DNA from: Phymatolithon calcareum
Taxonomy: Eukaryota; Rhodophyta; Florideophyceae; Hapalidiales
Length of the DNA stretch: 64,000 bases
Direction: 5' to 3'
NCBI GenBank assembly: GCA_977006965.1
Contig: OZ345357.1
Location: forward strand, 2,232,001-2,296,000
The notes beneath the pieces were generated by a model, which ran no database searches, was not told where the DNA came from, and saw nothing but the letters and a program-made list of their open reading frames with translations. Positions 51,944 through 60,047 of this stretch are shown piece after piece (within the stretch, counting starts at the first letter, position 1; each line of letters begins with the position of its first letter). A program made the position numbers and the translations under genes.

Positions 51944-52624
51944 ATGACGAAAATACCGGAGGGCGATTCTCAAGAAGTTTCTTCACCTTCTTCCAGGACC
52001 ATGAGCCTGTCAAAGATGGATATTCGGTTCATCACTCACGCTGGTCCAGTACTGAGGAGAGAACCGATAAGATATTCAAGTTCATCAAGGAGATCGAAGT
52101 CATCAATAGCGACAAATGCAAGAAATTTGAAGACAAAAGGAATTGCCAAGTGCTCTTACAGAAACTGCGGATTGGAATACTCTTCGACAGGAAATATGAA
52201 CAAACATGTACGTTTACGTCTTTCCCAATTGGAGTCTGGTGTGCATAGGCACATTCTGACATTCGTGTACCCGGTTTACTATTTTAAGATTAAAGCAAGG
52301 CATTTAAACGAAAGGAATCACAAGTGCAAGTACTGCCCATTGCGGTTCTCGTTTTCCAGTAATCTGCAGCGACACATTGGCGCAGTGCACTCAGTAAGTT
52401 TATGGACTCCTGTCTTTGACGGCTATAAGCGGAAACACATATTTTGAGAGATATCTAACGTATTTGTTGACATTCTCCCCTTCCAGGCCAATACTGGTGA
52501 AATGAAGAGACCATATCGGTGCCATTTGTGTGAATCGAACTTCAAAATGCTATGCCATCTGTCAAAGCATATTAATGGGACACATCTAAATAGAATTCTT
52601 TCCCCAAAGCCGTTGACTCAGTGA
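51944..52624 (+). CDS. C2H2 zinc-finger protein, three exons, island gene
   Basis: Exons 51944-52207, 52289-52393 and 52487-52624 give 168 residues. After the first splice, finger 1 (CSYRNCGLEYSSTGNMNKH, then IKARH) runs straight through a linker (LNERNHK) into finger 2 (CKYCPLRFSFSSNLQRHIGA, then VH). After the second splice, finger 3 follows (YRCHLCESNFKMLCHLSKH, then INGTH). Correct H-X(3-4)-H spacing is only obtained when both introns (81 and 93 nt) are removed. The 81-nt intron is stop-free and divisible by three. The N-terminal ~75 residues are Ser-rich. Probably a sequence-specific DNA-binding protein. An alternative start is ATG 51917. Divergent from 51192-51653 over palindromes. Confidence 0.75.
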
Positions 52625-52796
52625 ATTAAAGGATGTAATTTGGTGCGGCGGTTGAGAGCAATTGCTCTGCCCTTGGCGGCGATCTTTCGGAGAGAATAAC
52701 GGAAAGATAGAATATGAACAGAAACGCTGCCAATATGGAGCGTGTGAAATTGTCACAAAGAAGTTCCGGAGAGCTGCGCTTTCTCCATCCATAGGA

Positions 52797-54062
52797 CTTG
52801 TTGCATGTGCAACACTTGGAAAAACACATAATATTATGTTGCGCATGCAACACACCCGTTTGTCCCCATCCAGTCTATGTGTGCATTATCATGTTGCAAG
52901 TGCCTCATGTTGCATATGCAGCACTGTTCTCTTCATAACTCCACTTCATAGTAACTGGCTGTTTCTCATTCTGCAACAGTAAGCGTCGTAGTGTATAGTA
53001 AACTTAGTTGTTCTAAAATGGGATGTTGCACATGCAAGAAGTTTGTTGCATGTGCAACACTTGATATGTTGCACATGCAACATACCCGTTTGTCCCCATC
53101 CAGTCTATGTGTGCATTATCATGTTCCAAGTGCCTCGTGTTGCATATGCAACACGGTTCTCTTCATAGCTCCACTTCATAGTAACTGGCTGTTTCTCATT
53201 CTGCAACAGTAAGCGTCGAAGTGTATAGTGAACTTAGTGGTTCTAAAATGGGATGTTGCACATGCATAAAATTTGTTGCATGTGCAACACTTGGAAAAAC
53301 ACATAATATTACGTTGCACGTGCAACATACCCGTTTGCCCCCATCCAGTCTATGTGTGCATTATCATGTTGCAAGTGCCTCGTGTTGCATATGCAACACT
53401 TTTCTGTTCATAGCTCCGCTTCATAGTAACTGGCTGTTTCTCATTCTGAAACAGTAAGCGTCGAAGTGTATAGTAAACTTAGTGGTTCTAAAATGGGATG
53501 TTGCACATGCAAGAAGTTCGTTGCATATGCAACGCTCTGAAAAACACATAATATTATGTTGCACATGTAACATACCCGTTTGTCTCCATCCAGTCCATGT
53601 GTCCGTTATCATGTTGCAAGTGCCTCGTGTTGCATATGCAACACTCTTCTGTTCATAACTCCACTTCATAGTAACTGGCTGTTTCTCACTCTGCAACAGT
53701 AAGCGTCGAAGTGTATTGTAACTTAGTGGTTCTAAAATGGGATGTTGCACATGCAAGAAGTTTGTTGCATGTGCAACACTTGGAAAAACACATAATATTA
53801 TGTTGCACATGCAACATACCCGTTTGTCCCCATCCAGTCTATGTGTGCGTTATCATGTTGCAAGTGCCTCGTGTTGCATATGCAACACTTTTCTGTTCAT
53901 AACTCCACTTCATAGTAACTGGCTGTTTCTCATTCTGTAGCAGTAAGCGTCCTGGTGTATTGAACATTTTGTTGTTTCAAAATGGTATGTTGCACATGCA
54001 ACACATGGAAGAATGCATAATATGCTGTTGCACATGCAACACACCCGTTTGTCCCGATCCGG
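52797..54062. repeat. Tandem array of ~230-245 bp units upstream of the recombinase gene
   Basis: Units can be registered on the phrase GGATGTTGCACATGCAAGAA at 53021, 53251, 53496, 53740 and a diverged 53985, giving periods of 230, 245, 244 and 245 bp, with partial units at both ends. The 230-bp unit lacks the GAAAAACACATAATATT stretch. Each unit holds about four copies of the TGTTGC palindrome plus a constant stretch (CATAGTAACTGGCTGTTTCT, then CAGTAAGCGTCGAAGTGTAT). The array ends about 80 bp before the recombinase ATG at 54144. Short open frames in it repeat with the unit and are not considered genes. Confidence 0.92.
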
Positions 54063-54143
54063 ACAGACAATTCGATTCTCCCGGCTGTTTTAATATGAGA
54101 GGAATTACGCTTTACTGTGTGGCATCTGTTTTGTGTTCCGGAG

Positions 54144-55280
54144 ATGGATTCGCAAGCGAATGAGCGAAGAAGCCGAGCAATAGATGTGGATGTTTCACTT
54201 GCGGAACAAATTGTGCGACATCCGAGCTCACGGGCCACTGCTCGTCGGTATAGCTTTTCAGCGCGTCTTTATGTGGACATATTGAAGGACATGGGCATTG
54301 CTATTGAGAATTTTGATTGCTCCGGCAGCAGGAACAAGCAGGCTGATCCTATTTCTGCCGCCTTAAAGCTTATTCTTAACCGCTGTGGACCAAAAGAAAG
54401 TGGTTTCGAAGGTTTGAGCGCGGGATCGACTGGATCAGCATGCAAATCTGCGGTTGTTGCCTTTTGGAGATCATACGGGCATCAATCCCAGTATGTAGAG
54501 TATCCCGATGGGAGCTTTTCTGGGAATCCGGGAACATCTCCAGCCCTTCAAAATCTCATAGACAAGATACAAGCTTCGCAAATACGCGCCGGTACTCACC
54601 TTCCTCAGCGTGCTTATCAGCAAACCCACGAAGACGTTAGGAAGATATGCACTCGTTTCTTCGATACCAACATTCTTGGTGCTCTCGAGTGTGCGAATGA
54701 TGTGGACTATACTATACTCCAAACTTCTGTGATTAACTGTTTGCAGTTCGGGGCAATTGCAAGGGCGGATGAGATAATTTCAATTCGCATTGAAAACGTC
54801 CTATACTCTGGCGACACGCTCGATTCTTCTGTCGCGGGAACTGTCCCTGCCACTAAAACGGATCAGAAGAGGGAGAGCTATGTCGTGTTCGAGCGAGCTG
54901 TGCATCGCAGTTTTTGTCCATTGGAAAAATTTCTTCTGTGGAAAGCTGTCCTTCTGGCGCATAACATAACGTCAGGTCCAATGTTTGTCAAGATCATTCG
55001 AAACAAACTTCAGCCCAATCGCGAATTTCAACACACGGCTTACTCCTCGTCCCTGAAAGTAATTGCTCACGCTTGTGGCATACCAAGACTACAAGAGCAT
55101 AGTGCGCGAAGAGGAGGTCTTGGCTACCAGTACTTTGTATTGAAGAAAGATCTTTTGTTCCTTCGTCGAAGATATAATTGGGACGACGTTGGTGAGATGA
55201 TTAATTATCTTGGCCTTGATGACGATGTAAACTCGTACGCTCTTCTCGGGTTCTCAGACCTAAAAATAAACGAGTGTTAG
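54144..55280 (+). CDS. Tyrosine recombinase (integrase superfamily)
   Basis: 378 residues from ATG 54144, intronless. The C-terminal half shows the full catalytic constellation: Arg207 in AIARADEIISIRIENV, a Lys on the hairpin (KTDQKRE, 238-243), His319 and Arg322 in EHSARRGGLGYQ, Trp346 in RRRYNWDD (replacing the usual second His) and Tyr355 in GEMINYLG with the canonical W-x8-Y spacing. The N-terminal ~190 residues would be the core-binding domain. Such enzymes cut and rejoin DNA at short inverted sites with a covalent Tyr intermediate. In eukaryotes they occur in Cryptons, DIRS/Ngaro elements and fungal Starship captains; no reverse transcriptase is next to this one. The position directly behind a palindrome array is suggestive. 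No stop or frameshift was seen. Confidence 0.85.
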   Translation: MDSQANERRSRAIDVDVSLAEQIVRHPSSRATARRYSFSARLYVDILKDMGIAIENFDCSGSRNKQADPISAALKLILNRCGPKESGFEGLSAGSTGSACKSAVVAFWRSYGHQSQYVEYPDGSFSGNPGTSPALQNLIDKIQASQIRAGTHLPQRAYQQTHEDVRKICTRFFDTNILGALECANDVDYTILQTSVINCLQFGAIARADEIISIRIENVLYSGDTLDSSVAGTVPATKTDQKRESYVVFERAVHRSFCPLEKFLLWKAVLLAHNITSGPMFVKIIRNKLQPNREFQHTAYSSSLKVIAHACGIPRLQEHSARRGGLGYQYFVLKKDLLFLRRRYNWDDVGEMINYLGLDDDVNSYALLGFSDLKINEC

Positions 55281-55661
55281 TATTTTCATTTTAACATGGT
55301 TTCTTTCATTGATTTTTGTCAAAGAGAAATAAAATAGTCCGTTGAAAATCTTTCATATGCTTTAACTAAAGGCTCCACAGGATGCTTCCCGATAAAAACA
55401 ATGGTGTAACATGAAAAGGATGTTTCTTATATCTCTCATGGTCAGTATTGTACCGTTATTCAGAATATGTTTAGAGGAGCAAAAGAGAGAATTGGTAGCA
55501 GTATCCAATTGGCTGAGATTTCTGATGCGAAACACTTGTCCGCATTCCATGATCTTGGTGTATGATCCAACTTTCGATTGACTAATTCTAAGGGCATGTC
55601 ATAGTATCTAAGTCAACAGGAAAATTAAACTGGAAATCGTGAGGATATGCTTTGATCCAGA
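55281..55661. other. Spacer between recombinase and next island gene
   Basis: About 380 bp, AT-rich after the recombinase stop. Just before 55662 the other frame reads ICFDPECRKNGGRHL, reminiscent of GICMVPECVVDG in the gene at 58317, so an upstream exon or a decayed Cys-rich module may be present. Confidence 0.35.
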
Positions 55662-56537
55662 ATGCAGAAAAAATGGTGGTCGGCATCTCACAATCTCAAG
55701 GGCTCTCGGAACCAGGGACAGGTCCCGCCACACTGGGTGATCGCAGCTGGAAAAAGGAAGCTGATTGGTTCCTGTCCTGCCGATTTGTCCGAGCGTTGCA
55801 AGCAAAATATTCGCCAGGAGGTTGCACGCTGCAAATCCCTTCTAGCAGCAACTCATGACCCTCCGTCATCGAGCCCGATTTGGCTTCCACAAGGCTTCGA
55901 TCCTCGCACAAGACAGAGCCTACCACCACTTCTAAATAGTGAAGCCGCGATAACTGGGGGAGCAGGTTTCCGAGAGTCATTCACGGGAAAGAACTCGATT
56001 TTTCAAGTGAATAACACATTCACTAGAATTGAAAATGGGCTTATTCCAATTAATGAAAGCTCTACTCCTCTCGTGGAAAAAGCAGTCGTTTCTGCAGAGC
56101 CGGCATCTAAACTGCCTTCTATTCCTCTGTATCCAGATTCCTTGAGAGCCGTTTTGCGACACTGGGTATTTGAGTCACCAAATGAGGGATGCCAGAAGGC
56201 TTTGGTAAGATTTTCCAAGGAGGAGCGCAATGCAAAACTCGGAGGTCAGAAAACGAGCACTACGAAGAAGCTTTACTCCAAGCGCAAGACGATTTCACTT
56301 GCTTTTCTTCTATTTTCAGATAGAAACGGAGTTGATGCATATGAAAAAGCATTCGGCACTCTTTCCGAGGCTTTTATGGGGACAAATATCTTGAAGCTGA
56401 GCACTGAGTACTTGAGGGTCCAAAAGCAAAATGACTCTGATTTACGAAAGTGGATCCGCAGCGACTCGAAAATTATTCAGTTTACTGAGAGAGTGTCTAG
56501 AAGGCTAGATCTGAGAAAACTTCTTTTCAAGGAATAG
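55662..56537 (+). CDS. Hypothetical island protein
   Basis: 291 residues from ATG 55662, family not recognised. The first half is Pro/Ser-rich without clear structure. The second half looks folded and basic: LRAVLRHWVFESPNEGCQKA, KTISLAFLLFSDRNGVDAYE, KAFGTLSEAFMGTNILKLST, then a Lys/Arg-rich C-terminus. Same strand as the recombinase, 380 bp downstream. Could be a DNA-binding partner or cargo; no evidence decides. Confidence 0.5.
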   Translation: MQKKWWSASHNLKGSRNQGQVPPHWVIAAGKRKLIGSCPADLSERCKQNIRQEVARCKSLLAATHDPPSSSPIWLPQGFDPRTRQSLPPLLNSEAAITGGAGFRESFTGKNSIFQVNNTFTRIENGLIPINESSTPLVEKAVVSAEPASKLPSIPLYPDSLRAVLRHWVFESPNEGCQKALVRFSKEERNAKLGGQKTSTTKKLYSKRKTISLAFLLFSDRNGVDAYEKAFGTLSEAFMGTNILKLSTEYLRVQKQNDSDLRKWIRSDSKIIQFTERVSRRLDLRKLLFKE

Positions 56538-57237
56538 GACATCAGCACGGATGTGTTGTATATCAGTAATTCAGAATTGGTCCAAATAAATAAGTCAAAG
56601 CGCGCGCTGATCAGCAAATTTTAACGAATAAACAAGACTGTATGATACGATTCAAGATGTGATTCGTCATATGTCATCATTGAAGTGTTCACCACTCTGG
56701 ATTTTCAAGTCCAGTCCACCTTGTCTGCACGAGGTACTTCTTCAAGAGATGGATTCAAAGGAATATGCTGCCGCTCAAGCAATATTTTGCATAACCTCCT
56801 TCAGCGAGCTGGTGAATCGCTTTCCAGACCAAGTTCCATCTTCAAAAGAGAGTTTGATGCCATTGCTATTTCGGTACGCTCCAAGTTCCAAGAAAGACCC
56901 AAAAAAGCGCCAGGTTATCGAGCACAGTGAAAAGAAACTCGCCTTTGAATGCGTTTGAACCGTATATTCTAATCTTGGGCTGTCCCTCGGCGCCTCTGCA
57001 GTCCGTTGCAAGGATACAATTTCACAAGACAAAGTTTCATGCAGCGGCAATCATGAAACCGCAACTGCCGGGGATATTACAGAGGAAGCTGTCATATCAG
57101 CATCATCTGTTCAAAGAGCAAACAAGTCGAGCTCAACGCGCAAGAAGCACACGGAAACAAAAAATGCTTTCTTTGAAGATCTTATCGAGGCTCAATCATT
57201 CTGGAACATTTTCCGCAATTTTTTTCTCTCGAAAAGC
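56538..57237 (+). other. Unresolved coding-like region upstream of 57238
   Basis: Two overlapping frames (56659-56958 and 56685-56930) look partly protein-like but are not joined by a clear intron. The frame of the gene at 57238 is open upstream to a TGA at about 56955, encoding TAGDITEEAVISASSVQRAN and then TETKNAFFEDLIEAQSFWNI, so the real protein very likely starts or is spliced in here. Exact exons could not be set. Confidence 0.4.
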
Positions 57238-58377
57238 ATGTCACTTATTTGGAGGATGAGCACCGCGGATATTTTGCCTCTAATATGTCTTGGGCTCGCG
57301 CATACGCTGGGTGCCCATATCGAGGCAGACAACATGGAATACATTCTATCCCTGTTGGTTTCATCGACAAATGTTTTTTTCCAAGATATGCTTGTTTCTT
57401 GCGAGTTTGCGTACGCTGTGGTTGACGTCTGTGGTATCTCTTCATCTTATGAGAGTTCTGGAGCGATCTTGTCAGCTGCACGATACCTCCTAGGCCTCCC
57501 AATCCACGGAACACTGAGCAAAATCGATCTGGAGCGAAAACTATCCCAATTGTCCTACCAAGAGGTGCCCAAATCATCGCGACATGTGCATGACAAAAGT
57601 ATTTCCTCCCATATGCTCCGTAGGTCGGAGAATTTTTCGAAATACTTTTCCGACAATCGTTACTTCTCTGACCTTCAAAGATTTTCTGCGTGTTCGTTGC
57701 AGCAGCGAAATTGTTCAATTCTTCTGGCGGAGCTTGACATGCTCTCTGAAGATGACAAGAAATCATTGAGAATTAAGAGGTCTGTCGACGTATTTGATGA
57801 CGATGACATCCCTGAGGGATCACGAAAGCGCGTTAAACATAAGGGAAAAACAGGAAATGAACCTCTCGGCGTTTTCTCAGACTTATCTATCCATGGATAT
57901 TTTGCCAGACCGGATAATGGGCGCGGGCAGGGCATGTTCGGAGTGAAAAACTGGATGGAGGAAGCTGAAATCGGAAAGTTTTGGGAGGAGCTACTGGCAA
58001 TTGTTTCTGACGTTTTGCAAAGATACTTTCCTCATATGCTGAAACAAACTGTTGCCTCATCGAAAGTGGACATATCTCATGTTCTCATCCATATTTCTAG
58101 TTTTCTGGATCAGTTTATGGGGCAGTGGAAGATTGCTGCAGCGTGGACGGAGCTCTCAAGTATGGTGAAGTGTCTTCCGGGAGATTCGACTTCGGTCTTT
58201 TCCTCAGAGCAAATATCGTTCGCAAGACATTCTTTCTTTGCCACAAGAATTCTAGAGCTTCATAACAAGAAACAGCAAGAGATCATTGAAATGCATGGAT
58301 CCTGTCAAGAAAAAGAATGGATGTCGGAGAGAAAGCAAACTTCGGGCCGAATATTGAAGAGGAAAAGGAGAGAATGA
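57238..58377 (+). CDS. Hypothetical island protein, 5' incomplete
   Basis: 379 residues from ATG 57238, but the frame continues upstream for about 280 bp without a stop, so the N-terminus is probably longer. No family recognised. A hydrophobic, helical first part (ADILPLICLGLAHTLGAHIE, SSTNVFFQDMLVSCEFAYAV) is followed by a charged linker (DVFDDDDIPEGSRKRVKHKG, NLS-like) and a second helical part (EIGKFWEELLAIVSDVLQRY). The 3' end overlaps the next frame by 61 bp, and the protein-like sequence carries on in that frame. A single-base shift or a missed intron may separate what was once one protein. Confidence 0.5.
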   Translation: MSLIWRMSTADILPLICLGLAHTLGAHIEADNMEYILSLLVSSTNVFFQDMLVSCEFAYAVVDVCGISSSYESSGAILSAARYLLGLPIHGTLSKIDLERKLSQLSYQEVPKSSRHVHDKSISSHMLRRSENFSKYFSDNRYFSDLQRFSACSLQQRNCSILLAELDMLSEDDKKSLRIKRSVDVFDDDDIPEGSRKRVKHKGKTGNEPLGVFSDLSIHGYFARPDNGRGQGMFGVKNWMEEAEIGKFWEELLAIVSDVLQRYFPHMLKQTVASSKVDISHVLIHISSFLDQFMGQWKIAAAWTELSSMVKCLPGDSTSVFSSEQISFARHSFFATRILELHNKKQQEIIEMHGSCQEKEWMSERKQTSGRILKRKRRE

Positions 58378-58682
58378 ATAAGATGCGCTGGGAAAATCAA
58401 ATGCGGCTATTACGCAATATGTCCAAGGTACCTGGGATATGCATGGTCCCAGAATGCGTTGTTGATGGACTTACTTTCCAGTATTGCGCGGCAAAGTGCA
58501 GAGTTGGAGATTTGCTTCACAAATTCTACTTGCACCCAGAATGCAGCTACCAAAACCGGAACAAAATTTCAGCTCCGGAGAAACTAGATCCAAATGACTT
58601 CCAGAACCTGTATGTTTGCTCCAAACTATGCTGGGAGAAATTAATTGAAGTAGTTGAAGCCCACAATGAGGACGAAATTTAG
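58317..58682 (+). CDS. Cys-rich C-terminal module of an island protein
   Basis: 121 residues in a different frame from the preceding gene. A charged helix (EEEKERMNKMRWENQMRLLR) leads into a compact module with regularly placed Cys: GICMVPEC, FQYCAAKCRVGDLLHKFYLH, PECSYQNRN, NLYVCSKLCWEKLIEVVEAH. The Cys/His pattern suggests a small zinc-binding domain. A second diverged copy lies 470 bp downstream. May be the true C-terminus of the 57238 protein. Confidence 0.5.
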   Translation: MDVGEKANFGPNIEEEKERMNKMRWENQMRLLRNMSKVPGICMVPECVVDGLTFQYCAAKCRVGDLLHKFYLHPECSYQNRNKISAPEKLDPNDFQNLYVCSKLCWEKLIEVVEAHNEDEI

Positions 58683-58867
58683 ACTTTAGGCAATTTTGCA
58701 ACTTGTTGATGTCGAAACAAGTAAAAGGAGCTCTGAGAAACACTGATACTATCTCTAGTGGGGAAGCTCGCATATTCTTGGACCCGGTGCTAGGGGTACT
58801 GTCTAGGACTATTTTTCAGGGCACTCAATTCCTAGAAGTATGTGAAATGCTTCCAGTTTGTAGTCAT

Positions 58868-59352
58868 TTTGCTTTCCGATATTCTCAATTAGAACACTTA
58901 GTATTAGAACAGATTGCCTTCTTGTGCGACTGTCACGGGTCGGAAATCAAGGAATCTCGAGTAAGAAAAAACTAATGGATCAAATCTCACACCATTTACA
59001 GAAAGCTTTTGTTTCCAGATATTTTGCTTTCCGATATGCGCAATTTGGACATTAGTAGGTGAACAGATTGCCTTCTTGTGCGAATATCGGGTGCTAAAAG
59101 TCAAGAAAGCACGAGTGAGGCAAAGCTCACAAATCAGTACTGCGCTGCCAAATGCAGAGTTGGAGAAAGCATTCAAAAGGAGTACTTACATCTACAATGC
59201 AGCTATCAAAATCTCAACAAAAGTCAGGTACCGGACGGCTCGGATCCAAACGACTTCGTAAACCAGTATGTGTGCTCAAAAGGATGCTGGGAAAAACTGC
59301 TTCATGTAATTGAAGATCACAATATGGACGAGATAAAGACTTCACGCAGTTG
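58868..59352 (+). pseudogene. Diverged duplicate of the Cys-rich module and its flank
   Basis: 59108-59352 encodes NQYCAAKCRVGESIQKEYLH, LQCSYQNLN and NQYVCSKGCWEKLLHVIEDH, about two-thirds identical to the module at 58317-58682, with no ATG in frame. Upstream, the noncoding phrase TTTGCTTTCCGATAT...AACAGATTGCCTTCTTGTGCGA occurs twice (about 58868-58930 and 59025-59083), so a larger segment was duplicated. It is either a broken copy or an exon of an unidentified gene. Confidence 0.6.
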
Positions 59353-59353
59353 A

Positions 59354-60047
59354 AAGAGTTGTAAAAGTTTCGAAAGTGCCGATATCACCCTCCTATTAAA
59401 TGACATCTTTTAGTTAGCGTGAAGCTCAAAAGGTCAGATTTCAATCGTACAGAATCCTCTTGGATTTAAATACGCTTCCCACCCAGATCTTACTATGCAA
59501 GATAATTTTACATTATAAGGTAAATGTGTCAATAATGAAAATGCTATCTGTTCCAATGATACCCAGTTGGATACTATATAATGGTAATCCCTGTTCCCGT
59601 ATTTGAAAGGAGATTCCTATTGTGTGATTAAGGTATTCCAGAAAATCATGCTACACAACATTGCTCACAGGCCTTTGGGCACAAACATACTGAAGATAGA
59701 AACTGTTGGTCATATTTCAGGTAGAGAAGAATATTCTGCATGTTGACTTGTTTTCACTGAAATATGAAGTATTTTAAATAGTTTTGTTTTCCAAATGATC
59801 TCATTACGAACACTTGGCAATTGGGCAGGACTGGCCATTGGAGGAATATCAAGGGTCAGAAAAAGAGGTAGTCAGGGTCAGAAATTAGGAGCAAGACAAA
59901 TTTCACACCCTCTCAAAGAAGCCTCAGAACCTGGACATAAAATTGCTGCAGAGATAAGACACGTGTAGTACCCAGAGCAAGTCCTCAGGACGATTGAATA
60001 CCCGTATCATTTGAGACTGGGCAAAGAGTCGAATTTTCGAGACATTC
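59354..60047. other. Intergenic region before the helicase gene
   Basis: AT-rich with no gene. The phrase GGGTCAGAAA recurs three times near 59850-59890 (AAGGGTCAGAAAAAG, CAGGGTCAGAAATTA), a small local repetition. The helicase promoter should be here. Confidence 0.4.

Larger units (their letters stand above)
48439..54062. repeat. Dispersed palindrome family TGTTGCAYRTGCAACA
   Basis: The 16-bp palindrome occurs exactly or nearly so about twenty times in this span and was not noticed elsewhere in the window. Examples: 48439-48454, 50197-50212, 50238-50253, 50279-50294, 50719-50734, 51757-51772, 51829-51844, 52799-52814, 52837-52852, then several per repeat unit up to 54062. Arms TGTTGC/GCAACA are constant; the centre varies among ACATGT-like forms (ACAT, ACGT, ATGT, ATAT, GCAT), each giving an E-box-like CANNTG or near-E-box core. 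Variation limited to the centre suggests selection on the arms, as expected for a protein-binding or recombination site. Confidence 0.85.

Noticed and set aside
52662-53940. Several ~70-residue open frames (MGCCTCKKFVACATL and similar)
   Set aside because: They recur with the tandem unit and are translations of the palindrome; not independent genes.
52797-54062. CRISPR-like array
   Set aside because: Units are long (230-245 bp) and nearly identical throughout, with no unique spacers, in a eukaryotic genome; it is an ordinary tandem repeat.
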